A DNA stretch of 12,054 nt, from contig JAUJMI010000062.1 of NCBI GenBank assembly GCA_030446945.1, forward strand, positions 1-12,054, in the 5' to 3' direction. The DNA comes from Longimicrobium sp. GTDB lineage: Bacteria > Gemmatimonadota > Gemmatimonadetes > Longimicrobiales > Longimicrobiaceae. Made by a program: the position numbers and the translations under genes. The notes beneath the pieces were generated by a model. That model ran no database searches and was not told where the DNA came from. It saw only the letters and a program-made list of their open reading frames with translations. Each line of letters opens with the position of its first letter. Position 1 is the first letter of the stretch. Shown piece by piece: positions 6,228-12,054 of the stretch.

Positions 6228-6884
6228 CTAACGCTTCCCCGAAACCCAGATGCTCCCGCGCACCCAGAACCTCAGCGGGGCATCGACGGCGCGCTTGATG
6301 CCGATGCGCGGGCCCGCCACCACGTCGGAATCGGGGATGGGTGCGCCCGGGGCGAACCAGAGCGGCGGACCGCTCACCAGCCCGCGGTTCTGCGCGCGGT
6401 CGATGGCGAGGGCGCGGGCCAGGTTGCCCGGTCCCCGCATCAGCTCGTCGTCGGGGCGGCCGGGGCGGCGCTCGCGGGCGAGCTCGATCCCCTCCACGGG
6501 ACGCGCGGCGCGGATGAGCACGGCGGCGGGGAAATCCTCCTCGCCCGTCACCACGTTGATGCACCAGTGCATGCCGTAGATCAGGTACACGTAGGCGGTG
6601 CCGGCGCGCCCGAACATCGGGTCGTTGCGCTCCGTGCGCCCAAAGCGGGAGTGCGCGTGCGAGGCCTCGTCGTCCGGACCCGTGTACGCTTCCGTCTCCA
6701 CGATCTCTCCCGCCACGCGCCGCCCGCCCACCTCCGAGACGATGAGCGCGCCCAGCATCTCGCGCGCGACGACGTCGGCGGGGCGGTCGTAGAAGGAGAG
6801 CGGGAGCGGCGGCGGCTCCACAACGGCGGAGCGCCGCGCCCGGGGGGACCCGGACGCGGCGCTCCGTTCAGTGCCGTCGTGCAT
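6228..6884 (-). CDS. mpg: 3-methyladenine DNA glycosylase (AAG/MPG family)
   Basis: This monofunctional base-excision enzyme removes alkylated purines such as 3-methyladenine and probably hypoxanthine from DNA. The 218-residue protein matches the AAG fold: LPLSFYDRPADVVAREMLG (about 27-45), ETEAY (63-67) with the catalytic Glu at 65 and base-stacking Tyr at 67, the following His at 76, RNDPMFGRAGTAYVYLIYGMH (about 86-106) with NVV, and GPGNLARALAID (151-162). By comparison with human AAG, E65, Y67 and H76 correspond to E125, Y127 and H136; the Asn after LAI in human is Asp here, a common bacterial variation. ATG 6884 overlaps the stop of the upstream NYN gene (TGATG), and a GTG lies directly before it. 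The first 25 or so residues are Arg/Ser/Pro-rich and not part of the usual family; residues 7-20 are encoded by a GC hairpin related to the repeat at 5680, so this N-terminus may be repeat-derived. A GTG at about residue 22 is an alternative start. Confidence 0.95.
   Translation of the reverse strand: MHDGTERSAASGSPRARRSAVVEPPPLPLSFYDRPADVVAREMLGALIVSEVGGRRVAGEIVETEAYTGPDDEASHAHSRFGRTERNDPMFGRAGTAYVYLIYGMHWCINVVTGEEDFPAAVLIRAARPVEGIELARERRPGRPDDELMRGPGNLARALAIDRAQNRGLVSGPPLWFAPGAPIPDSDVVAGPRIGIKRAVDAPLRFWVRGSIWVSGKR
6827..6866. repeat. 12-bp inverted repeat in the glycosylase N-terminal codons
   Basis: CGGAGCGCCGCG (6827-6838) and CGCGGCGCTCCG (6855-6866) are exact reverse complements with a 16-base loop. 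On the minus strand the sequence 6871-6855 (CTGAACGGAGCGCCGCG) equals the first 17 bases of 5680-5696 in repeat copy A. The match indicates a shared repeat core. It lies within 60 bases of the coupled start codon, so it could form mRNA structure at the ribosome-loading site of mpg. Confidence 0.65.
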
Positions 6885-9800
6885 CACTCCGCCGGCTGGC
6901 CGTTGCCGCCACGAGCCCGGCCCCGCCCCCGCCCGCCGCGCCGCCCGCGACGCGCGGCGTCGCCCTCGGGCGCGGGAGGAGTGGGGGCCGGAGTCTCAGG
7001 GATGGGCGCCTCACCCGCAGGCGGCGCCCCCGCGGCACGTCCACGCCCGCGGCCCCGGTTGGCCACGGGTGCTTCCGCGGCCGGTGCTTCGGCCGGCGGC
7101 GCGGGAGCCTCGGCCGCCGGGGCGGCTTCGGCGGCGCGCGCACGGCCCCGGCCCCGGCGACGCGGTGTCGCCTCGGCCGCGTCGGTGGCGGGTGCGTCCG
7201 CCGCGAGGGTGGCCGTGCCCAGCAGCGTGGGATCCGTGTCGCCCACCACCTCGTCGGCGAGTGCGGCGGGGCTGAGCGCCTCGTCCACGCGCGCACGGCC
7301 CCGGCCCCGCCCGCGACGCGCACGCACGGGCGGCGCCGGCTCCAGGTCGGTCACCGCGTCACCCACCAGCGTGGGATCGGTGTCGCCGATGACCTCCTCG
7401 GCGAGCGCGACCGGCGTCTCCGCGGCGGTTTCTGCCGGAAGGGCCGTGGCGGTCACGTCGCCCACCAGCGTGGGGTCGGTGTCGCCGAGGTACTCCTCCG
7501 CCAGCGCGGCGACGCTCTCCTCGCCCGCGGCGCGCCCACGCCCGCGTCCGCCCCGGCGTCCGCGCGAGCGGCGCCCGGGACGCGCGTCCTCTTCCCCGCC
7601 CTCGTCATCCGTCGGCTCCGCGGCAGTCGACGCTTCGGCGGCAGGTGCCTCGGCGGCCGGCGCGGGGGAGCCGGCGTGCGCGGTCTCCGGCTGTGTCACC
7701 TGCGCACGGTTGGGATCATCAGCGAACTGGTCCAGCACCGTGTGCGAACGCCGATCGCCCAGGAGCTGGCGGACGGCGCCCGGATCTTCTTCGATCGCGC
7801 GGAAGACGTTCTCGCCAAAGGTGTCCACCAGCGCCTCGGCCGTCTTGCGCCCCACGCCCTTGTAGGCGCTCAGGTACGCCAGCGCGCCCTCACGGTCGGT
7901 CGGGAACTCGAAGCCGGCCGCGGCGGGCTGCGCCGCGGCAGCCTCGGCCGCCGGAGCGGCGGGCTCCGGCTGCGGGGTGGCCGTGACCAGCCCCGGTACG
8001 TCGATCACCTGGCCTGGAAGGAGCGGCGGCGGGCCGGCGGGCGCACCACGCCCGCCGCGTCCGCGCCCACGCGCCCCACCGCGCGCCGCCACCTCGGCCG
8101 GAGCCGTGGTCGCCGGTGCCGCAGGTTCTGCATCCGCGGGCGCCGCAGCAGGGGGAGCCGGTGCCTCTTCCACGCGCGCCGCCGGTGCCTCGGCGGCCGC
8201 GTCCCCATCCAGCACCTGGCCGGGGAGGAGCGGCGGAGCACCCGCCGCCGCGCCACGTCCACGGCCCCGCCCGCGCCCGCGGCCGGCCGGAGCCGCCTCG
8301 GCAGCCGCGACGGTTTCAGCTGCCGCCGCCGCAGCCGCGCCTTCCGCGCCCGCCGTCAGCACCGGCGCGGCGAGACGGCCGCCGCCGGCAGGGAGCGCCA
8401 CTTCGTAGCGGCCCTCGCCCGCCTGGCGCAAATCGATCACGTCGTCTTCGTGCGCCTGGCGCAGGAAGCGGCTGAACTTGCTGAAGCCGAGCGGCGCCTC
8501 GTTGAAGTCCGCCTGCATCTCCAGCATGCGGCGCTTGACGTCGCCGTCCCGCGCGGCCTGGCCCGGGCCGCGGACCAGCGCGCGGGTGGCGTGCTGGAGG
8601 AGCGAGTAGGCGTTGCGCAGCGGGTCGGCGACGGGTCCGGCAGCCGGAGCTTCGGCCCTCGGCGCGCGAGCGGCCTCGGCGGGAGCTTCCTCGCGCGGCG
8701 CCTCGGGAGCGGCCGGAGCGGCTTCCGCGGCGGCCGCCGGGGCAGCGGCCACGGCAGCGGGCGCCGCGGCGGGAGCACCGGCGACCTCCGTCAAATCCAG
8801 CACCTGCCCGGGAAGGAGCGGCGGCGTGACGCCCGGGGTGGCGGCGCGGCCACGGCCACGTCCCCGCCCGCGCGCGGCGGCCGGAGCCGCGGCAGCCGGA
8901 GCGCCCTCCGCGGCGGGAGCGGTGCGCGGGGGAAGCGGAGCCGCATCCAGCTCCGCCGCGCGGTCCACCGTGGGCGCCTCGGCGGCGGCGGCCGGGCGCG
9001 GGATGTCGACCGAAAAGTCGAGATCCGGCTCTCCCGTCGCGGCAGCCGCGTCGCCTGCGGGGGCGTCGGCGAAGCGCGGGCGGTCTCCCCGGCCACGCCC
9101 GCGGTCCCGGTCGCGCCCACGGCCGCGCACGCGGTCGCGGTCGCGCTCGCGCTCCCGGTCGCGCGGCGGCGCCACCGGCGACGCGAAGCCGCCGCCGGAG
9201 CCTTCCTCCTCCACCGCGATCACCTCGAACTGCCCGGCGTCGTCGCGGCGCAGGCGGATGAGGCCGCGCTCGCCGGCGCGCTGCACGAACTTGCTGAACT
9301 TGCCGAAGCCCGCGTTCTTCTCGTCGAACCCGGGGTCCAGCTCGATCATCACCTGCTTCAGGCGGTCCACCCGCATGGAGTCGCCGCGCGTGGTCATCAT
9401 GCGCGCCGCGCGGCCCACCAGCACCCACGGGTCCTCGGTGGGACCTTCGCCCACGTTGGCGCGCGACAGGCCGGTGAGGGCGTGGTACGAGTAGTACTCG
9501 TCGCAGTTCTTGACGATCAGGTCGCTGGCCGACTCCCGCATCCCCACGCCGATCACGTACTTGCCATACTCCTTGAGCTTCATCACGCAGCTCGAGAAGT
9601 CGGAGTCGCCGGTCAGCAGGATGAATGTGCCCATCTCAGGCCGCGTGAAGCAGAGCTCCATCGCGTCCATCGCCATGCGCAGGTCGGTCGTGTTCTTCTT
9701 GGACGAGCCCCACGAGGGCGCCCAGATCATGTCGATGTTGGCCTCGGTGAGCGGCACCACGTAGTTGGGGTACCGCCGCCAGTCGCCGTAGGCGCGGCGC

Positions 9801-9973
9801 ACCGCGATCTTGCCGCGGAACACCTCGTTGTTGAGGAGGGTCTGCAGCTCGCGGCCCAGGTCGCCGTGGGCGCCGAGGGTCACGTTGTCGAAGTCGATCA
9901 GCAGCGCCGCGCTGCGCGTGGGCGGCTGCATGGGCTGTCCCTGCGGGGACCAGCTGTTGTAGGGGCTGTTCAT
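6884..9973 (-). CDS. NYN ribonuclease-like protein with two LOTUS/OST-HTH domains, an HhH domain and a long RG-rich disordered region
   Basis: A predicted RNA-processing protein of 1029 residues. Domain order: a PIN-like NYN domain (about 22-165) with AALLIDFDN (22-30), an NTTD acidic position (D97) and LLTGDSDFSS (119-128), giving acidic residues D27, D29, D97, D123 and D125; a first LOTUS/OST-HTH (about 181-252, ending GFGKFSKFVQRAGERGLIRL); an RD/RG tract (271-300); a second LOTUS (450-528, GFSKFSRFLRQAHEDDVIDL); a helix-hairpin-helix-like segment (688-750, YKGVGRKTAEALVDTFG); and an RG-rich C-terminus ending RARGGNGQPAE. The spacers are Ala/Pro/Glu-rich and presumably disordered, with at least seven RG clusters. 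NYN plus LOTUS is the architecture of MARF1-type RNA-binding nucleases; RNase activity here is inferred. I chose ATG 9973 (MNSPYNSW) because the open frame extends 20 codons further only to a TTG at 10033 and conserved sequence begins near residue 20. No good Shine-Dalgarno or promoter is visible in the 127 bases to the upstream synthetase gene. Its stop overlaps the mpg start. Confidence 0.9.
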   Translation of the reverse strand: MNSPYNSWSPQGQPMQPPTRSAALLIDFDNVTLGAHGDLGRELQTLLNNEVFRGKIAVRRAYGDWRRYPNYVVPLTEANIDMIWAPSWGSSKKNTTDLRMAMDAMELCFTRPEMGTFILLTGDSDFSSCVMKLKEYGKYVIGVGMRESASDLIVKNCDEYYSYHALTGLSRANVGEGPTEDPWVLVGRAARMMTTRGDSMRVDRLKQVMIELDPGFDEKNAGFGKFSKFVQRAGERGLIRLRRDDAGQFEVIAVEEEGSGGGFASPVAPPRDRERERDRDRVRGRGRDRDRGRGRGDRPRFADAPAGDAAAATGEPDLDFSVDIPRPAAAAEAPTVDRAAELDAAPLPPRTAPAAEGAPAAAAPAAARGRGRGRGRAATPGVTPPLLPGQVLDLTEVAGAPAAAPAAVAAAPAAAAEAAPAAPEAPREEAPAEAARAPRAEAPAAGPVADPLRNAYSLLQHATRALVRGPGQAARDGDVKRRMLEMQADFNEAPLGFSKFSRFLRQAHEDDVIDLRQAGEGRYEVALPAGGGRLAAPVLTAGAEGAAAAAAAETVAAAEAAPAGRGRGRGRGRGAAAGAPPLLPGQVLDGDAAAEAPAARVEEAPAPPAAAPADAEPAAPATTAPAEVAARGGARGRGRGGRGAPAGPPPLLPGQVIDVPGLVTATPQPEPAAPAAEAAAAQPAAAGFEFPTDREGALAYLSAYKGVGRKTAEALVDTFGENVFRAIEEDPGAVRQLLGDRRSHTVLDQFADDPNRAQVTQPETAHAGSPAPAAEAPAAEASTAAEPTDDEGGEEDARPGRRSRGRRGGRGRGRAAGEESVAALAEEYLGDTDPTLVGDVTATALPAETAAETPVALAEEVIGDTDPTLVGDAVTDLEPAPPVRARRGRGRGRARVDEALSPAALADEVVGDTDPTLLGTATLAADAPATDAAEATPRRRGRGRARAAEAAPAAEAPAPPAEAPAAEAPVANRGRGRGRAAGAPPAGEAPIPETPAPTPPAPEGDAARRGRRGGRGRGRARGGNGQPAE
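7221..7509 (-). repeat. Three copies of an ALAEE..GDTDPTLVGD peptide motif in the NYN protein
   Basis: Three in-frame copies occur at about 7458-7509, 7361-7409 and 7221-7264: ALAEEYLGDTDPTLVGD, ALAEEVIGDTDPTLVGD and ALADEVVGDTDPTLLG. They sit among Arg-Gly clusters in the C-terminal disordered region. The DNA is similar too (CAGCGTGGGATCxGTGTCGCC), so they arose by internal duplication. The strict conservation of GDTDPTL within otherwise diverged low-complexity sequence suggests a binding motif. Confidence 0.85.
7724..7912 (-). other. Helix-hairpin-helix-like segment of the NYN protein
   Basis: Residues 688-750 form a compact, non-repetitive island in the disordered half of the protein. The sequence YKGVGRKTAEALVDTFGENVF fits the h-x-G-h-G-x-K-T-A-x-x-h pattern of HhH nucleic-acid-binding hairpins, followed by a helix with DPGAVRQLLGDRR. 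HhH motifs usually contact the nucleic-acid backbone without sequence specificity. The assignment rests on the motif only. Confidence 0.6.
8000..8824 (-). repeat. Three copies of a PPLLPGQVLD peptide motif, each following an RG cluster
   Basis: In-frame copies at 8795-8824, 8207-8236 and 8000-8029 encode PPLLPGQVLD, PPLLPGQVLD and PPLLPGQVID. Each lies a few residues C-terminal to an RGRGRGR-type cluster (RGRGRGRAATPGVT, RGRGRGAAAGA, RGRGGRGAPAG). The copies bracket the second LOTUS domain, so the unit is [RG cluster]-[short linker]-PPLLPGQV(L/I)D. The near identity against a drifting Ala/Pro background argues for selection or recent duplication. Confidence 0.85.
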
Positions 9974-10100
9974 GCTCTCGTTCAGTTCGTCGTTGATGCG
10001 ACGAGACCCCTCCGCCTCGCCCCGGGCGCTCAAGGGCGGCGCGGGGAGACGGCGGGAGGGGCCAGGTCGGTTCAGGGCGACGGGGCGGCGTGCGGCACGT

Positions 10101-11699
10101 TCATCTGGGCCGGCTGCTTTCGCCGGCGCTGATCATGCGCGCGAGCTCCACGCGCCGCACTTTGCCGCTCCCCGTCATGGGAAAGCTGTCGAGGAAGCGG
10201 ACCAGGTCAGGGACCTTGTAGTCCGCGAGCACCTCACGGCAGAAATCCTTGATCTCTCCGCCGGTAACGATCGCTCCCTCGACGGGAACGATACAGGCGC
10301 ACGACACTTCGCCGAAGACCTCGTCCGGGAGCCCGACCACCGCCACGTCCAGCACGGCGGGGTGGGCGTGGAGCCGGTCTTCCACCTCGCGGGGGTACAC
10401 GTTGAACCCGCCGCGGATGATCATCTCCTTGCGCCGCCCCAGGATGTGGAGGAACCCCTCCTCGTCCAGCATCCCCAGGTCGCCGGTGGTGAAGAAGCCG
10501 TCGCCGGTGAGCACCAGGGCCGTCTCGCCGGGCTGACGGTAGTACCCCTGCATCACCCCCGGGCCGCGGACCGCGATCTCCCCCACCGACTCTTCGGGAA
10601 GAACGGTGCCGTCCACGTCCAGGATCGCGACCTCCGTGCCGTCCAGCGGGCGCCCCACGGTGGTGAGCTGCTTGGCGGGCGGGTCGCCGGGGCGGGTGAC
10701 GCTCACCAGCGTCCCCGTCTCGGTGAGGCCGTACCCCACGCAGACCCCCGGCACCAGCTCGCCGCGGATGCGCCCCACCACCTCTTCCATCACCGGCGCC
10801 CCGGCCACCACGCCCGTGCGCAGCGCGCCGAGGTCGCGCTCGCTCCGCGAGGGCTCACGCATCGCCATGATGAACGAGGTGGGGACGCCGTGGTACACCG
10901 TCACCCGCTCGCTCTCCAGCAGGCGGAGTGCCTCCTCCGGGTTGTCGCGCTCCTGCAGCACGAGCGACGCGCCGGCGGCCATCGTCCCCAGCACCCCCAT
11001 CCCCAGCCCGAAGGCGTTGAAGACGGAGCCCACGCCGAACACCACGTCGCCCTCTTCCACCCCGATCACGTCCGCGGTGGCCGCGGCGGTCGCCAAGAGG
11101 TTGCGGTGCGTGAGGCTCACCCCCTTGGGCTTCCCCATGGTGCCGGAGGTGTACAGGATGGCGAACAGCTCGTCCGCCGACCCCTCGTGGCGCGGGTAGG
11201 GCCGCCCCTCGCCGCTGGACACCAGGTCCTCGAACTGGTGGATCCGGTCGTCGTACCAGAGGTCTTCCTCCCCCACCGAGACCACGTACTGCAGGTCCGG
11301 CAGGGCGGCGAGGAACCCCTCGAAGCGGGCCAGGTAGTCCACCCCGTCCCAGTTCTCGGCCGTGATGACGGCGGCCGTCTCCGAGTGCCGCAGCATGTAC
11401 TGCAGCTCCGGCGGGGTGAACTTGGGGTTGAGCGGCACGATGACGGCGCCCAGCTTGGCCGCCGCGAAGATGGCGACCACGAACTCGGGCCAGCTGGGCA
11501 GGGTGAGGGCGACGCGGTCTCCCGCCTCGATCCCCAGCTCGTGCAGGGCCGACGCGAGCGCGTCCGAGCCGGCGTCCACCTGCGCGTAGCTGAGCCGTCG
11601 GTCTCCGAAGGCGACAAAGGGCCGCTGCGGGTTCTCGCGGGCTCGCAGCGCAAGGCTGTCTGCCACCGTGAGCTCACCGAAGCGGTCGCGTAGCGCCAT
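10101..11699 (-). CDS. AMP-forming acyl-CoA synthetase (long-chain-fatty-acid-CoA ligase-like)
   Basis: A class I adenylate-forming enzyme of 532 residues that activates a carboxylic acid with ATP to the acyl-AMP and then transfers it to CoA. Motifs in order: P-loop [11 protein letters not shown] (183-193), GYGLTET (322-328), TTGDLG (404-409), [20 protein letters not shown] (421-440) at the hinge, and the C-terminal catalytic lysine K513 in MTGSGKVRR. The N-terminal half ([27 protein letters not shown]) is typical of fatty-acid and medium-chain acyl-CoA ligases; chain-length preference cannot be read from the sequence. It has no signal peptide and is probably cytoplasmic or peripheral to the membrane. 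ATG 11699 is supported by GGAGGATCC directly upstream; the open frame extends 38 codons further, through the promoter, and is not real. Divergent from the helicase gene; upstream of the NYN gene by 127 bases on the same strand. Confidence 0.93.
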   Translation of the reverse strand: MALRDRFGELTVADSLALRARENPQRPFVAFGDRRLSYAQVDAGSDALASALHELGIEAGDRVALTLPSWPEFVVAIFAAAKLGAVIVPLNPKFTPPELQYMLRHSETAAVITAENWDGVDYLARFEGFLAALPDLQYVVSVGEEDLWYDDRIHQFEDLVSSGEGRPYPRHEGSADELFAILYTSGTMGKPKGVSLTHRNLLATAAATADVIGVEEGDVVFGVGSVFNAFGLGMGVLGTMAAGASLVLQERDNPEEALRLLESERVTVYHGVPTSFIMAMREPSRSERDLGALRTGVVAGAPVMEEVVGRIRGELVPGVCVGYGLTETGTLVSVTRPGDPPAKQLTTVGRPLDGTEVAILDVDGTVLPEESVGEIAVRGPGVMQGYYRQPGETALVLTGDGFFTTGDLGMLDEEGFLHILGRRKEMIIRGGFNVYPREVEDRLHAHPAVLDVAVVGLPDEVFGEVSCACIVPVEGAIVTGGEIKDFCREVLADYKVPDLVRFLDSFPMTGSGKVRRVELARMISAGESSRPR

Positions 11700-11704
11700 G
11701 GATC

Positions 11705-11709
11705 CTCCG
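11705..11709 (-). promoter_or_regulatory. Shine-Dalgarno sequence of the acyl-CoA synthetase gene
   Basis: On the minus strand the sequence GGAGGATCC precedes the ATG at 11699. The purine core is separated from the start codon by about five bases. This is the clearest ribosome-binding site in the window and it decides the start over the in-frame upstream extension. Confidence 0.7.
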
Positions 11710-11749
11710 TGCGGGTGAAACGGCCATGTTCCGGGTTCGGAACGCGACA

Positions 11750-11779
11750 AACATACACGCCCGCACCCGGCTGCGTCAA
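11750..11779 (-). promoter_or_regulatory. Sigma-70-like promoter for the acyl-CoA synthetase gene
   Basis: On the minus strand TTGACG (11779-11774) is followed after 18 bases by TATGTT (11755-11750). The -35 matches the consensus at 5 of 6 positions and the -10 at 4 of 6. Transcription would start near 11742, giving a leader of about 43 bases that contains the GGAGG site. The motif stands out in GC-rich surroundings. Confidence 0.55.
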
Positions 11780-11807
11780 ACCGCTGTCCAACGTGCGAAA
11801 CTGCGGG

Positions 11808-11821
11808 TCTCACGCGTGAGA
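11808..11821. promoter_or_regulatory. 14-bp perfect palindrome in the divergent promoter region, candidate operator
   Basis: TCTCACGCGTGAGA is a perfect 14-bp palindrome. It lies about 30 bases upstream of the putative -35 of the synthetase gene and about 90 bases upstream of the helicase start, where a dimeric regulator could act on either gene. No regulator gene is in the window, so the binding protein is unknown. The core CACGCGTG also occurs near 5655, so the shorter core is not unique. Confidence 0.35.
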
Positions 11822-11911
11822 TTGCCGTTCGGGTCTACCCGCCGCCGCCATGCCCGGGTTATCTTCCGCCCCGGTTCCAGAGCGATCATTCCCGCACCGC
11901 AGGGCCGCCGT

Positions 11912-12054
11912 TTGCAGCACGTTCCGCACTACCTGCGCGAGCTCAACCCCGAGCAGCGCGAGGCCGCGCTCGCCACGCAGGGGCCCGTCCTGATCCTGGC
12001 GGGCGCCGGCTCGGGCAAGACGCGCACGCTGGTCTTCCGCATCGCGCACCTGCT
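11912..12054 (+). CDS. UvrD/PcrA/Rep-family DNA helicase, N-terminal part, cut by the window edge
   Basis: An ATP-dependent 3'-to-5' superfamily 1 DNA helicase of the UvrD/PcrA/Rep type, used in nucleotide-excision or mismatch repair and replication restart. Only the first 47 codons are in the window. The Q motif [10 protein letters not shown] is followed by [15 protein letters not shown], the helicase Walker A (motif I), and FRIAHL, the characteristic order at the N-terminus of this family. The start was not seen in the ORF listing length range. TTG 11912 is my choice because it gives a normal distance of about 12 residues before the Q motif and AGGG lies about seven bases upstream; the ATG at 11850 is out of frame. 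UvrD versus PcrA or Rep cannot be settled from this fragment. Confidence 0.88.
   Translation, partial: MQHVPHYLRELNPEQREAALATQGPVLILAGAGSGKTRTLVFRIAHL

Noticed and set aside
7000..9200. Regularly spaced GC-rich repeats suggestive of a CRISPR-like array
   Set aside because: The repeats are in-frame codons for Arg-Gly clusters and short peptide motifs of one protein; their spacing and length vary and there are no unique spacers of constant size.
7676..10132. An 818-codon open frame on the plus strand opposite the NYN gene
   Set aside because: It is antisense to a gene with clear NYN and LOTUS motifs. The frame stays open because the GC-rich Ala/Arg/Gly codons rarely give stops on the opposite strand. 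Its translation is Arg/Ala/His-rich without any family motif.
9972..11693. A 573-codon open frame on the plus strand opposite the acyl-CoA synthetase
   Set aside because: His/Arg/Val-rich shadow frame; the synthetase shows all core motifs and a good ribosome-binding site on the other strand.
11700..11813. N-terminal extension of the acyl-CoA synthetase by 38 codons
   Set aside because: The extension runs through the -10/-35 promoter elements and has no family similarity, while ATG 11699 has a clear Shine-Dalgarno sequence.

Overview
The window is very GC-rich (roughly 70% by eye), gene-dense bacterial chromosome. The gene content is a TonB-type outer-membrane receptor with a carboxypeptidase-regulatory-like domain, an Ala/Pro/Arg-rich proteome, and intergenic gaps filled with short GC-rich hairpin repeats. 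That style suggests Gemmatimonadota, and the repeats look like those I remember from Longimicrobium-like genomes. The placement is inference from style and memory, not from a marker gene.

Layout. Positions 1-1877 (+) hold the end of a molybdenum-cofactor operon: a 14-codon tail of an upstream gene, mobB, and moeA, each overlapping the next by a few bases. Positions 1878-2152 are a repeat-filled gap between convergent genes. On the minus strand follow an inositol-monophosphatase-family phosphatase of HisN type (2153-2962) and, upstream of it, an 815-residue TonB-dependent receptor (3110-5557). A 17-bp perfect hairpin lies between these two. Positions 5558-6227 contain no convincing gene; they hold two copies of a repeat in opposite orientation (perfect 22-bp arms at 5672 and 6152) around another hairpin repeat.

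The second half is a minus-strand run: an acyl-CoA synthetase (10101-11699), a large NYN-LOTUS-LOTUS-HhH protein with a long Arg-Gly-rich disordered region (6884-9973), and a 3-methyladenine DNA glycosylase (6228-6884). The glycosylase start codon overlaps the stop of the NYN gene (TGATG). A divergent region with a good sigma-70-like promoter and a 14-bp palindrome separates the synthetase from the start of a UvrD/PcrA-type helicase that runs off the right edge.

MobB and MoeA act together in molybdopterin maturation. The other genes do not form one obvious pathway. The most unusual object is the NYN-LOTUS protein. It combines a predicted ribonuclease domain and two predicted RNA-binding LOTUS domains with RG-rich clusters interspersed with two families of near-identical short peptide motifs. 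This layout resembles eukaryotic RNA-granule proteins. No CRISPR array, tRNA, rRNA, transposase or phage gene was seen.
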